From assembly GCF_018130165.1 (NCBI RefSeq), contig NZ_JAFCLZ010000024.1, positions 1 to 64,000 on the forward strand: a stretch of 64,000 nucleotides of DNA, in the 5' to 3' direction. Position 1 is the stretch's first letter. Each line of letters begins with the position of its first letter. Below are positions 1 to 8,383 of this stretch, one piece after another. The translations under genes and the position numbers were made by a program. The notes under the pieces were generated by a model. It ran no database searches. It was not told where the DNA came from and saw nothing but the letters and a program-made list of their open reading frames with translations. The stretch comes from Bradyrhizobium sp. JYMT SZCCT0180. Its GTDB lineage: Bacteria > Pseudomonadota > Alphaproteobacteria > Rhizobiales > Xanthobacteraceae.

Positions 1-245
1 GCGTACGGCGAAAGCGTGTGGTCCTGGCGCCCGTAACGGCGTCAAGTCCTGCGGGAGCTAACGCTTCCGAGGGGCGACGGTGGCAATAGAGGCCGTCTCA
101 CCGGGGAGAGCGCGTCATAAGCCGTAAAGCCATTGCGCAGGGAATGTCGGATGCTCTCCGCTGCCCTGTATGCTCATGTGCAGCATTCTTATGCACAATC
201 GCACATGAGACCGCGGGTGCAGCGCGCATCCGGCATTCCCTGCGC
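1..245. repeat. Structured noncoding repeat, Bradyrhizobium type (left end cut by window)
   Basis: Noncoding segment that can fold into a long stem-loop. Arms at 135-154 and 226-245 pair over 20 bases with one mismatch, and a second stem nested inside pairs 173-181 with 201-209. I recognise the sequence, which begins GCGTACGGCGAAAGCGTGTG, as one that recurs many times in Bradyrhizobium genomes and is often mis-annotated as short hypothetical proteins. That is memory, not a search. Open frames across it are short and their codon use is unlike the neighbours. Its orientation and function are unknown. Confidence 0.6.
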
Positions 246-660
246 CCTCTGATTTCGAGGGCAAGGAAGTTTCTGGCAAAGCTCGGGCTTATCAGGCCGC
301 GAGAATGCGAAGCGATGTCACGTCGCGGCCCAAATGGGCAATTGCGCAGGCAAAGCCGGTATCCCATAGCCGCCGATGCACATGTTGTATGAAGCGATGC
401 CGAAGTTGGATTTGGCTGGAACTTCAATCCCTCTCACAATCAAGATGGATGGCGGCGCCCGTTCACAATTGCGCCCCAGGCCGGGACGACAAGACTGAAA
501 AGACGTCGTTTGACGCCCGATTGCCTGGCCAGGACGAACGCTTGGCCTGGCTGGAACCACCCTACACAAGTTTGCAACGCGGCATCTAGATCGCGCCGTT
601 TGGTTGCGCTATCACTAATCCAACCGGTCAAAAACCCCGGCAAAATTCAGGGAGAACAAC
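246..660 (+). other. Intergenic region and leader of the binding-protein gene
   Basis: About 415 bases without a convincing gene. Short open frames on both strands have poor codon bias and no family resemblance. The 3' end carries a good ribosome binding site, GGGAG at about 650-654, eight or nine bases before the GTG start at 661. A promoter for the ABC genes probably lies here, but I cannot point to clear -35/-10 boxes. Confidence 0.5.
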
Positions 661-2046
661 GTGAGATTCAAGGGAATTGGTGCAGTTTCACTCGCGGTCG
701 CGGCTGCAGGGCTGTTTTACGCCACAGCGCCCGCGATGGCCCAGCAAAAAACCATTACCGTCTGGTTCGGCAAGGGCTTCTACAAGTCCGAGGACGACGC
801 GCTGCTTGAGGCGATCAAGAAGTTCGAGGCCAAGACCGGCATCAAGGTTGAACTGTCGCAATACGCCATTCAGGACATGATCCCGAAGACGGTGGCGGCG
901 CTGGATTCGGGCACGGTGCCTGACGTCGCCTATTCCGACAGCTACGACGTGCAGGCGCAGGGCAAATGGGCCTATGAGGGCAAACTCGAGGACCTCGGCG
1001 ACATTCTGCTGCCGATGAAGTCGGCGTTCGCGCCGAACACGCTGGAGACCGCGCTGCTCTACAACGACGTGGCCAAGAAGAAGGCCTATTACGGCTATCC
1101 GCTGAAGCAGCAGAGCATGCACGTCCAGATCTGGAGCGACCTGCTGGAGCAGGCCGGCTTCAAGCAAAGCGACATTCCGACCAAGTGGGAAGATTACTGG
1201 TCGTTCTGGTGCGACAAGGTGCAGCCCGCCATCCGCAAGGCCACCGGCCAGCGCATCTATGCCGTCGGCCAGCCGATGGGCGTGGAATCCACCGACTCGT
1301 TCCAGTCGTTCTACACCTTCATGGACGCCTACAACGTCAAGCTGGTCGACGACGACGGCAAGCTGCTGGTCGACGATCCCAAGGTGCGCCAAAACCTGAT
1401 CAGCGCGTTGAAGGATTACACCGACACCTATACCAGGGGCTGCTCGCCGCCCTCCTCCACCACCTGGAAGGATCCGGACAACAACGTCGCGTTCCACAAC
1501 AAGACCATCGTGATGACGCACAACTTCACGATCTCGATCGCGGCAAAATGGCTCGACGACGCCAACAACCCGGCGCTGACGCCGGAACAGCGGGCGCTCG
1601 GCAAGAAGAACTACGACGAGACCATCATCACCGCCTCGTTCCCCAACAAGCCGGACGGTACGCCGATCAAGTACCGCTCCGACGTCAAGACCGGGCTGAT
1701 GTTCACCGCGGCCAAGAACAAGGCCGAGGGCAAAGAGTTCATCAAGTTCCTGCTGCAGGAGGAAAACCTTCGGCCCTACATCGAAGGCGCGCTCGGCCGC
1801 TGGTTCCCGGTGACGACCGCAAGCCAGCAGAGCCCGTTCTGGCAGGCTGACCGACATCGCAAAGCCGTCTACACTCAGTTCACCGGCGGCACCACGCCGT
1901 TCGACTTCACCAAGAACTGGAAGTTCACGATCCTGAACAACGAGAACGTCTGGGCCAAGGCGATGAACCGGGTGGTGAGCGAGAAGGTTCCGGTCGATAA
2001 AGCCGTCGACGAACTGATCGCCCGCCTCAAGCAAATCGCGGGTTAA
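661..2046 (+). CDS. ABC transporter extracellular solute-binding protein, family 1 (sugar type)
   Basis: Periplasmic substrate-binding protein of a carbohydrate-type ABC importer, 461 residues. Residues 1-27 form a Sec signal peptide (basic MRFK, hydrophobic core, AMA then Gln-Gln as likely cleavage). The mature part has the usual family features: an early KTITVWF strand, TVPDVAYSDSYD, and several Trp and Tyr residues likely to line a sugar site. The start is GTG at 661, chosen for its ribosome binding site and the intact signal peptide. It leads an apparent operon with two sugar-type permeases at 2240 and 3109, after a 193-base gap holding palindromes. No ATPase gene is next to it. The ligand cannot be read from sequence; a sugar, polyol or glycerol derivative is the family expectation. 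Confidence 0.88.
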   Translation: MRFKGIGAVSLAVAAAGLFYATAPAMAQQKTITVWFGKGFYKSEDDALLEAIKKFEAKTGIKVELSQYAIQDMIPKTVAALDSGTVPDVAYSDSYDVQAQGKWAYEGKLEDLGDILLPMKSAFAPNTLETALLYNDVAKKKAYYGYPLKQQSMHVQIWSDLLEQAGFKQSDIPTKWEDYWSFWCDKVQPAIRKATGQRIYAVGQPMGVESTDSFQSFYTFMDAYNVKLVDDDGKLLVDDPKVRQNLISALKDYTDTYTRGCSPPSSTTWKDPDNNVAFHNKTIVMTHNFTISIAAKWLDDANNPALTPEQRALGKKNYDETIITASFPNKPDGTPIKYRSDVKTGLMFTAAKNKAEGKEFIKFLLQEENLRPYIEGALGRWFPVTTASQQSPFWQADRHRKAVYTQFTGGTTPFDFTKNWKFTILNNENVWAKAMNRVVSEKVPVDKAVDELIARLKQIAG

Positions 2047-2079
2047 AGAGCAAACGATGCCGGCCGCCGCGGAAGTGTC

Positions 2080-2212
2080 GTCCCTGCCGAGTGCGCAATT
2101 GCGCACGGAGCAGGGACCCATACGCCGCGGCGGTCGTTTTGGATGAAACTGGTCGATGGCCTTCGTTCAACCACGAAAGCCTGTGGTTATGGGTCCCTGC
2201 GTTCGCAGGGAC
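2080..2212. repeat. Composite palindromic element between binding-protein and permease genes
   Basis: Two hairpins in inverted orientation. The first pairs GTCCCTGC (2080-2087) with GCAGGGAC (2110-2117) around a perfect 16-base palindrome, GTGCGCAATTGCGCAC, at 2091-2106. The second pairs 2193-2200 with 2205-2212 around a short loop. In addition 2110-2122 (GCAGGGACCCATA) is inverted at 2188-2200. This is the layout of a BIME/REP-type mosaic. In an operon, such structures often stabilise the upstream message so that the binding protein is made in excess over the permeases; that role is inference here. Confidence 0.7.
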
Positions 2213-2239
2213 GACGACGTAGATTAGAGCAAGAACACA

Positions 2240-3112
2240 ATGGCGATTACGATCTCGGGCGATCAGGCGATGCCAGGCCCGCCGCTGTCGGCCCGGCTGA
2301 CCACCCCGCAGGTCTGGGGCATCGTGCTGGTGGCGCCCTACCTGCTGGTGTTTCTGGCCTTCGTGGTCTACCCGGTCGGGTACGGGCTGTGGCTGGCGCG
2401 TCATCCGGCGAGCTATGTCGCGCTCTATCACGATCCGATCTTCGCGCGCGCCGCGGTCAATACGCTGATCTTCCTGCTGGTCGGCATCAACCTCAAAATG
2501 ATGATCGCGCTGCTCCTGTCCGGCTTCTTCGCCCAGCAGCGCCCCTGGATCAAATGGCTGTCGGTGCTGTTCATCCTGCCCTGGGCAGTGCCTTCGATCC
2601 CGACCATTCTCTCCGTGCGCTTCATGTTCAACCCCGAATGGGGCGTGGTCAATACGCTGATCTTCAAGCTCACCGGCGATGACGGCCCGAACTGGCTCAA
2701 TGACCCCACCGTGGCGCTTTCCATGGCGATCGGCGTGCACATCTGGAAATCGTTGCCGTTCTGGACGCTGATCCTGATGACCGGGCGGCTCGCGATCTCG
2801 CACGATCTTTACGAGGCGGCCGAAGTCGACGGCGCCAGCCGGACGCAGAAGTTCCGCTTCATCACCTGGCCGTCGATGCAGGCGCTGTATCTGACCTGCA
2901 CCCTGCTCTCGATGATCTGGACGCTGGGCGACTTCAACAGCGTCTATCTCTTGACCGGCGGCGGCCCCGCCGATCTCACCCATGTGCTGGCGACCCTCGG
3001 GATTCGCTATCTGCGGCTCGATCAGCTCAGCCTGGCGATGGCGTCCATCGTCTGCGCGCTGCCGTTCGTGCTGCCGCTGATCTATTTCATGATGAAACGG
3101 TTGTCGCGATGA
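2240..3112 (+). CDS. Sugar-type ABC transporter permease (MalF-like)
   Basis: Inner-membrane subunit of a binding-protein-dependent importer, 290 residues, BPD_transp_1 family. About six membrane segments are visible, starting at VWGIVLVAPYLLVFLAFVVY. The cytoplasmic EAA loop that docks the ATPase is present as EAAEVDGASRTQKFRFITWP. Start ATG at 2240. The last codon and stop overlap the next permease by ATGA (3109-3112), so the two are translationally coupled. It belongs with the binding protein at 661. Heterodimer with the product of 3109 is the family norm. Confidence 0.9.
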   Translation: MAITISGDQAMPGPPLSARLTTPQVWGIVLVAPYLLVFLAFVVYPVGYGLWLARHPASYVALYHDPIFARAAVNTLIFLLVGINLKMMIALLLSGFFAQQRPWIKWLSVLFILPWAVPSIPTILSVRFMFNPEWGVVNTLIFKLTGDDGPNWLNDPTVALSMAIGVHIWKSLPFWTLILMTGRLAISHDLYEAAEVDGASRTQKFRFITWPSMQALYLTCTLLSMIWTLGDFNSVYLLTGGGPADLTHVLATLGIRYLRLDQLSLAMASIVCALPFVLPLIYFMMKRLSR

Positions 3113-3960
3113 AACTGCCAACGCTACGCGAAGTCGGCGTCGAAGCCCGCCTCCTGCTGATCGGGATTCCCGTGTTCCTCTGGACCATGATCCCGATCTA
3201 CCACATGTTCCTGTTCGCGATTTCGCCGAAGGAAGATGCGTTCTCCGGCAAGCTCTGGCCGGCGCATCCGACGCTGAACAATTTCCGCATCGTGTTCCAT
3301 CAGGAGCATTACTTCCTGCGGGATTTCTGGATCCAGTTCTGGAATTCGATCGTGATTGCGCTCGCGGCCGGCGCGCTGACGCTGCTGATCGCGACCGCGG
3401 CGGCGTTTGCGATCTCGCGGCTCAAGGTGCCCGGCGGGCGGTGGGTGATGAATCTGGCGCTGTTCACCTATTTCATCCCGGCGGCGTTCCTCGCCGTGCC
3501 GATGTACCGGACCATGGGCAATTACGGCCTGCTCAACAATCACTGGTCGCTGATTCTGGCGATGGTGACGATCGCCTCCCCCTACGCGATCTGGGTGCTG
3601 AAGCAGGCCTCCGACAAGCTGCCGGTCGAACTCGACGAAGCCGCCACCATGGACGGCGCGACCATTCCGCAGCTGTTCAGGCTGGTGTACGTGCCGCTGA
3701 TGATGCCGTCGCTGGTGGCGATCGGCACCTACGCGATCCTGCTCGCCTGGAACGAATATCTCTACGCGTTCCTGCTGCTCTCCAAGGACACCGAAATCAC
3801 GCTGCCCGTGGCGCTCGGCAACTTCCTCGCCGCGGACGATTCGCCCTGGGAATTGCTGATGACGACGGGCTTCATCTATGCCCTGCCGCCGGCCGCGATC
3901 TACTACGCATTCAAGCGGTATATGGTGGGCGGGCTGACGGCGGGTGCGGTGAAGTCATAA
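3109..3960 (+). CDS. Sugar-type ABC transporter permease (MalG-like)
   Basis: Second inner-membrane subunit, 283 residues, with six predicted membrane segments and a long first periplasmic loop. The EAA motif is DEAATMDGATIPQLFRLVYV. The start overlaps the stop of the first permease (ATGA). The gene ends head to head with a polyamine-type permease on the other strand, overlapping it by six bases at 3955-3960. No sugar ATPase follows, so the operon as seen is incomplete: the energising subunit must come from elsewhere, for instance a shared MsmK/UgpC-type ATPase, or conceivably the convergent operon. Confidence 0.9.
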   Translation: MKLPTLREVGVEARLLLIGIPVFLWTMIPIYHMFLFAISPKEDAFSGKLWPAHPTLNNFRIVFHQEHYFLRDFWIQFWNSIVIALAAGALTLLIATAAAFAISRLKVPGGRWVMNLALFTYFIPAAFLAVPMYRTMGNYGLLNNHWSLILAMVTIASPYAIWVLKQASDKLPVELDEAATMDGATIPQLFRLVYVPLMMPSLVAIGTYAILLAWNEYLYAFLLLSKDTEITLPVALGNFLAADDSPWELLMTTGFIYALPPAAIYYAFKRYMVGGLTAGAVKS

Positions 3961-4770
3961 CGGCGCCGCGCTCTTGCCTTGCGAGCTCGAAAGCTTCGAG
4001 GCGGACGAGGCAACCACGATCACCACAGCGATCAGCGCGATCACCATCGTGCAGATCGCGTTGATCTGCGGCTTCACCCCGAGCCGCACCTCGGAATAGA
4101 TCCGGATCGGCAACGTCGCCGAACCCGGGCCTGTCGTGAAACTCGCGATCACGACATCGTCGAGCGACAGCGTGAACGCCAGCATCCAGCCCGCCACGAT
4201 CGCCGGGACGATCAGCGGCAGCGTCACCTTGAGAAACGCCTTCACCGGATCGCAGCCGAGATCCATCGCGGCTTCCTCGAGGCTGCGGTCGATGGAGGCG
4301 AGGCGCGACTGCACCACCACGGTGACGAAGCACATCGTCAGCGTGGTGTGCGCGATGGTCACGGTCCAAAAACCGCGCTCGGCGTTGAGCGCCACGAACA
4401 GCAGCAGCAGCGACAGGCCGGAGATCACTTCTGGCATCACCAGCGGCGCATAGAGCATGCCCGAGAACAGCGAGCGGCCCTTGAAACGCTCGCCGCGCGC
4501 CAGACCAATCGCGGCCAGCGTGCCGAGCAGGGTTGCGACCGTCGCCGACACCGCGGCGACGCGCAGGCTCATCCAGGCCGCGTCCAGCATGGCGCGGTCG
4601 TTGAAGAACTCGGTGTACCAGCGCAGCGACCAACCGCCCCACACCGTCACCAGCCGCGAGGCGTTGAACGAGTAGATGACGAGAATGACGATCGGCAGAT
4701 AGAGAAACGCCAGCCCCAGCGCCAGCGAGGTGATGTTGAACGGCGAAATCCGGTTCACCTGGCGGGTCAT
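3955..4770 (-). CDS. Polyamine-type ABC transporter permease (PotC/PotI-like)
   Basis: Inner-membrane permease, 271 residues, BPD_transp_1 family. Membrane segments start at ITSLALGLAFLYLPIVILVI. The ATPase-docking loop reads EEAAMDLGCDPVKAFLKVTL, which with PSRL-type context is typical of spermidine/putrescine permeases. It is last of a three-gene operon (ATPase, PotB-like, PotC-like) read right to left; its start shares one base with the stop of the upstream permease (TGATG at 4768-4772). Assignment to polyamines rests on family resemblance only; related systems carry other cations or amino-acid derivatives. Confidence 0.88.
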   Translation of the reverse strand: MTRQVNRISPFNITSLALGLAFLYLPIVILVIYSFNASRLVTVWGGWSLRWYTEFFNDRAMLDAAWMSLRVAAVSATVATLLGTLAAIGLARGERFKGRSLFSGMLYAPLVMPEVISGLSLLLLFVALNAERGFWTVTIAHTTLTMCFVTVVVQSRLASIDRSLEEAAMDLGCDPVKAFLKVTLPLIVPAIVAGWMLAFTLSLDDVVIASFTTGPGSATLPIRIYSEVRLGVKPQINAICTMVIALIAVVIVVASSASKLSSSQGKSAAPL

Positions 4771-5684
4771 CAGCCCCCTCCCCGCAGCGTGCCGCGCTGC
4801 AGCCGGTCATAGAGCAGCAGCGGCGGTATCAACAGCAGCAGCAGCGCGACGGCGGCTGCGGAAGCGACCGGCCAGTCCTTGTTGGTGAAGAATTCGAGCC
4901 ACAGCGTCTGCCCGATCATCATCGAACCGGAGCCGGCCAAGAGATCGGGGATTACGAATTCGCCGACGATCGGGATGAAGCACAGCAGCGCGCCGGCGCC
5001 GACGCCCGGCAGCGACAGCGGAAACGTCACCAGCCAGAACGCGCGTCCCGGCGAGGCGCCGAGATCGGACGCCGCCTCGATCAGCGCGCCGTCCATTTTG
5101 GCGAGCGTGGCATACAGCGGCAGGATCATGAACGGCAGATAGGAATAGACGATGCCGATATACATCGCAGTGTCGGTCGACAGCCACACCACAGGCGTCG
5201 AGACGATATGCAGCGCCAGCAGCACCTTATTGAGCAGGCCGTCATGCTGCAGGATATTGATCCAGGCATAAATCCGGATCAGGAACGAGGTCCAGAACGG
5301 CACGATGACCAGCATCATCGCGATTGGTTGCCAGCGCTGCGGCAGCCGCGCCATGCCATAGGCGATCGGGTAACCGATCACGAGCAGGATCGCCGTCGAG
5401 GTCACCGCGACGAATATGCTGCGCAAGTACGAGGAGATGTAGAGACTGTCCGAGACCAGCAGCTTGAAATTGTCGAGCGACAGTTCCGCCAACGCGGCCT
5501 TGATCGCAGCCCATCCTGCGCTGAGATCGAACAGCGGCACGTAGGGTGGCTGCGCGATCGCGGTCTGCGACAGGCTTATTTTGAGCACGAAACCGAACGG
5601 CACCAGGAAGAACAGCACCATCCACAGATAGGGCGCGATCGCAGCCAGCCGCGCCGGACGGGCGAAGATGCTGCGCGCACTCAT
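4770..5684 (-). CDS. Polyamine-type ABC transporter permease (PotB/PotH-like)
   Basis: Inner-membrane permease of about 304 residues. The frame is open a little further upstream to a TTG, but the ATG at 5684 (MSARSIFARPARLA) overlaps the ATPase stop as ATGA and is the natural start. Six membrane segments, a large periplasmic loop after the first (typical of PotB), and the docking loop IEAASDLGASPGRAFWLVTF. It pairs with the PotC-like protein encoded just downstream. Confidence 0.9.
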   Translation of the reverse strand: MSARSIFARPARLAAIAPYLWMVLFFLVPFGFVLKISLSQTAIAQPPYVPLFDLSAGWAAIKAALAELSLDNFKLLVSDSLYISSYLRSIFVAVTSTAILLVIGYPIAYGMARLPQRWQPIAMMLVIVPFWTSFLIRIYAWINILQHDGLLNKVLLALHIVSTPVVWLSTDTAMYIGIVYSYLPFMILPLYATLAKMDGALIEAASDLGASPGRAFWLVTFPLSLPGVGAGALLCFIPIVGEFVIPDLLAGSGSMMIGQTLWLEFFTNKDWPVASAAAVALLLLLIPPLLLYDRLQRGTLRGGG

Positions 5685-6901
5685 TGTTCCAGCACCATGC
5701 AATCGTCAGGCGTGAACCACGCTACCACGCGCTGGCCCGCGAGATAGGCGTCGATATCGAGCCGCGCGGTATTGGCCACAGATGCGCGCACCACCACGCC
5801 GGATTCCAGCTTGACCTTGTACGCGGTGAGCCCGCCGAGATAGCTGACATCTGTCACCACGCCCTCGAGCCGGTTGATCGCATGCGTATTGGCCGCATCC
5901 GACACCGGGGCGCGGCGCGACAGTTTCACCTTCTCGGGGCGGATCGCGACGCAGACCGTGGCCTTGGTAACCCGCTGGCGCGGCTCGGTGACCGCAAGCG
6001 TGACACCCTCCTTGGTCGTGACCAGCAGCCGGTTATTTTCGCGCCAGCCAACCTCGCCATCGAACAGATTGACGTCGCCGATGAACTCCGCGACCCAGCG
6101 CGAATGCGGTGCCTCGTAGAGCTCGCGCGGGGTGGCGACCTGTTCGAGGCGGCCGGCATCCATCACGCCGATCCGGCCCGCCATCGTCATCGCCTCTTCC
6201 TGGTCGTGGGTGACGATGATGAAGGTCATGCCGAGCCGGCGCTGCAGGTCCATCAATTCGAGCTGCGTGCTCTCGCGCAGCTTCTTGTCCAGCGCAGCCA
6301 GCGGCTCGTCCAGCAGCAGCACCTGCGGGCGGCGGGCCAGCGAGCGCGCCAGCGCCACGCGCTGCTTCTGGCCGCCGGAGAGCTGATCGGGCTTGCGCTT
6401 CTCCATGCCTTCGAGCTTGACCAGCGCAACCATCTCGGCGACGCGGGTGGCGATCTCATCGCGCGCCATGCCGGCGCGCTTGAGGCCGAACGCGATATTG
6501 TCTCGCACCGACAGATGCGGAAACAGCGCGTAGTTCTGGAACATCATGTTGACCGGGCGCAGATGCGGCGGCACCTGCGCGATGTCCTTGGCCCCAAGCA
6601 GGATGCGGCCCTCGTCCGGCGTCTCGAAACCGGCGAGCATCCGCAGCAGCGTGGTCTTGCCGCAGCCGCTCGGACCCAGCAGCGCAAAAAATTCCCCGGC
6701 GCGGATATCGAGCGACAGCCGGTCCACCGCGCGGAAACTGCCGAACGTCTTGCCGACCCCCTCGATGCGCAGCAGCGGCATGTCGGCGGCCGGTTCGAGC
6801 TGCGGCGCAGGGCCTACAGGCGCTTGAGGTGGCGGCTCCGGCTTTGCGGGGCCCGCGACCCCATCGGCCTTCGGCGTAATTTCCGGCGATTCCTCGGTCA
6901 T
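5681..6901 (-). CDS. Polyamine-type ABC transporter ATP-binding protein (PotA/PotG-like)
   Basis: Cytoplasmic ATPase that drives the two permeases encoded downstream, about 406 residues. Walker A is GPSGCGKTT, the Q-loop follows in MMFQNYALFPHL, the ABC signature is LSGGQKQR and Walker B is LLLDEPLAALD; the H-loop is FIIVTHDQEEA. The C-terminal third is a TOBE domain (VVVRASVANTARLD, AWFTPDDCMVL). The N-terminus carries about 45 extra Pro/Ala-rich residues before the fold, which is unusual. Start taken at ATG 6901 (MTEESPEITPK); an open extension to 6955 has no support. No binding-protein gene lies upstream: the next gene is divergent. Confidence 0.9.
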   Translation of the reverse strand: MTEESPEITPKADGVAGPAKPEPPPQAPVGPAPQLEPAADMPLLRIEGVGKTFGSFRAVDRLSLDIRAGEFFALLGPSGCGKTTLLRMLAGFETPDEGRILLGAKDIAQVPPHLRPVNMMFQNYALFPHLSVRDNIAFGLKRAGMARDEIATRVAEMVALVKLEGMEKRKPDQLSGGQKQRVALARSLARRPQVLLLDEPLAALDKKLRESTQLELMDLQRRLGMTFIIVTHDQEEAMTMAGRIGVMDAGRLEQVATPRELYEAPHSRWVAEFIGDVNLFDGEVGWRENNRLLVTTKEGVTLAVTEPRQRVTKATVCVAIRPEKVKLSRRAPVSDAANTHAINRLEGVVTDVSYLGGLTAYKVKLESGVVVRASVANTARLDIDAYLAGQRVVAWFTPDDCMVLEQ

Positions 6902-7046
6902 GTCCCCTGCCAGCCCTCGCTGCCGCACGCTAGCGGCGGATCGGCACCGGCTCAACCGCTTCGCGCCGCACAGTCACAATATTATCGCCGTCGCCGGTCA
7001 TGTCTCTGCTAGGCTTGGCACTCACCGCGCATCGTGGAACGAGAAA

Positions 7047-8378
7047 ATGAACCGGGACCGATATGATCTGCCGCTGACGACGACCTCCGATCGCGCCGCC
7101 GCGCATTATCGCGACGGCATGGACTGCATGTTGTCGGCCTGGCACGGCGCCGAGGACGCCTTCGACCGCGCGATCCGGGAAGACCCCGGCTTCGCACTGG
7201 CGCATATCGCGCGCGCCCGCCTGCATCAGCTCAATATGCAGGGCAATGAAGCGCGCCGCATGGCCGCCCATGCACGGCAACTCGCCGCCGGCGCCGACGC
7301 CCGTGAGCGCCATCATATCGATGTCATGGCTGCCGTGATCGAGGGCAAGCCGAAATTGGCCGTCAGCGGCGCGGAAGCGCATCTCGGGGAATATCCCCGC
7401 GATGCGCTGGTGCTGTCGATGCTGCTCGGCGCCTTCGGGCTCTACGCGTTTTCAGGCCGTGCCGACCACGACGCCGCCAAGCTTGCGGTATGCGAGCGTG
7501 TCGCCCGGCATTACGGCGAGGATTGGTGGTTCCTGAGTTATCTCGGCTGGTCGCATACCGAAGCCGGCAACCTCTCCACCGGCCGCACTTTGAGCGAACG
7601 CGCGATGGGGTTACGGGCTGCGAACGCCAACGCCGCGCACGGCCTGTCGCACGCGATGTTCGAGCAAGGCGACATGGCGGCGGGCCGCCAGTTTCTTTCC
7701 GCGTGGCTTCCCGCGCACGACCGCAAGAGCTTCCTGCACGGGCATCTGTGGTGGCACATCTCGCTGACCGCGCTCGACGAAGGCGATCTCGAAGGCGCGC
7801 TTGCGATCTACGAGCAGCAAATCAAGCCGGCCGACCGCCCCTACCCGCCGCTGAATATTTTCACCGACGGCGCTTCGCTGCTGTGGCGGCTGTCGCTGGC
7901 CGGCAAATCCGGGCTGGAGCCGCATTGGCGCGACGTCGCCGCCTATGGCGAAAAATATTTCCCGCAGGCCGGGGCGCATTTCGCCGACGTGCATCATGCG
8001 CTGGCCGCCGCCGCAATCGGCGGTGAGGCGCTGGACACGCGGCTGGCGCAGCTGGAGGCCCGTGCCGCCGACGGTAAACTGCCGCCGGGCCGCGCGGCCA
8101 TCGACATGTGCCGCGGCATGCGGGCCTTCACCGACGGCGATCATGACGGCGCGATCCGCCTGCTTGAACCCGCGATGGCCGAATTGGTGCGGATCGGCGG
8201 CAGCCACGCCCAGCGCGAATTGTGGGAGGACACGCTGATCGCGGCCTATTTGCGCGGTGGACACCGCGAGAAGGCCGCCGGGCTGATCTCCACCCGGCTC
8301 GAACGCAGGCCGTCCGTGCGTGACGCGGCCTGGTCGCGGGAGACGCAGCGAGCGGTGAAAAACGATTCACCGCAATAA
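7047..8378 (+). CDS. Tetratricopeptide-repeat protein, TTC38-like
   Basis: Soluble helical-repeat protein of 443 residues with no signal peptide. Residues throughout fit TPR-like helix pairs (for example AEDAFDRAIREDPGFALAHI), and the central HGLSHAMFEQGDMAAGRQFL and HGHLWWHISLTALDEGD segments match the bacterial TTC38 group. The role of that group is not established. Start at ATG 7047 (MNRDRYDLP) after GAACGAGAAA; the open frame to 6900 overlaps the divergent ATPase start and is unlikely. The gene is followed after five bases by a GlxA-type regulator, so the two may be one transcript. Confidence 0.8.
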   Translation: MNRDRYDLPLTTTSDRAAAHYRDGMDCMLSAWHGAEDAFDRAIREDPGFALAHIARARLHQLNMQGNEARRMAAHARQLAAGADARERHHIDVMAAVIEGKPKLAVSGAEAHLGEYPRDALVLSMLLGAFGLYAFSGRADHDAAKLAVCERVARHYGEDWWFLSYLGWSHTEAGNLSTGRTLSERAMGLRAANANAAHGLSHAMFEQGDMAAGRQFLSAWLPAHDRKSFLHGHLWWHISLTALDEGDLEGALAIYEQQIKPADRPYPPLNIFTDGASLLWRLSLAGKSGLEPHWRDVAAYGEKYFPQAGAHFADVHHALAAAAIGGEALDTRLAQLEARAADGKLPPGRAAIDMCRGMRAFTDGDHDGAIRLLEPAMAELVRIGGSHAQRELWEDTLIAAYLRGGHREKAAGLISTRLERRPSVRDAAWSRETQRAVKNDSPQ

Positions 8379-8383
8379 ATCTC

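Noticed and set aside
144..392. Short open frame across the repeat at the left end
   Set aside because: It follows the stem-loop repeat; codon use is poor and this repeat is a known source of false short genes.
688..2121. Long minus-strand open frame across the binding-protein gene
   Set aside because: Shadow of the real gene at 661; no ribosome binding site or family resemblance.
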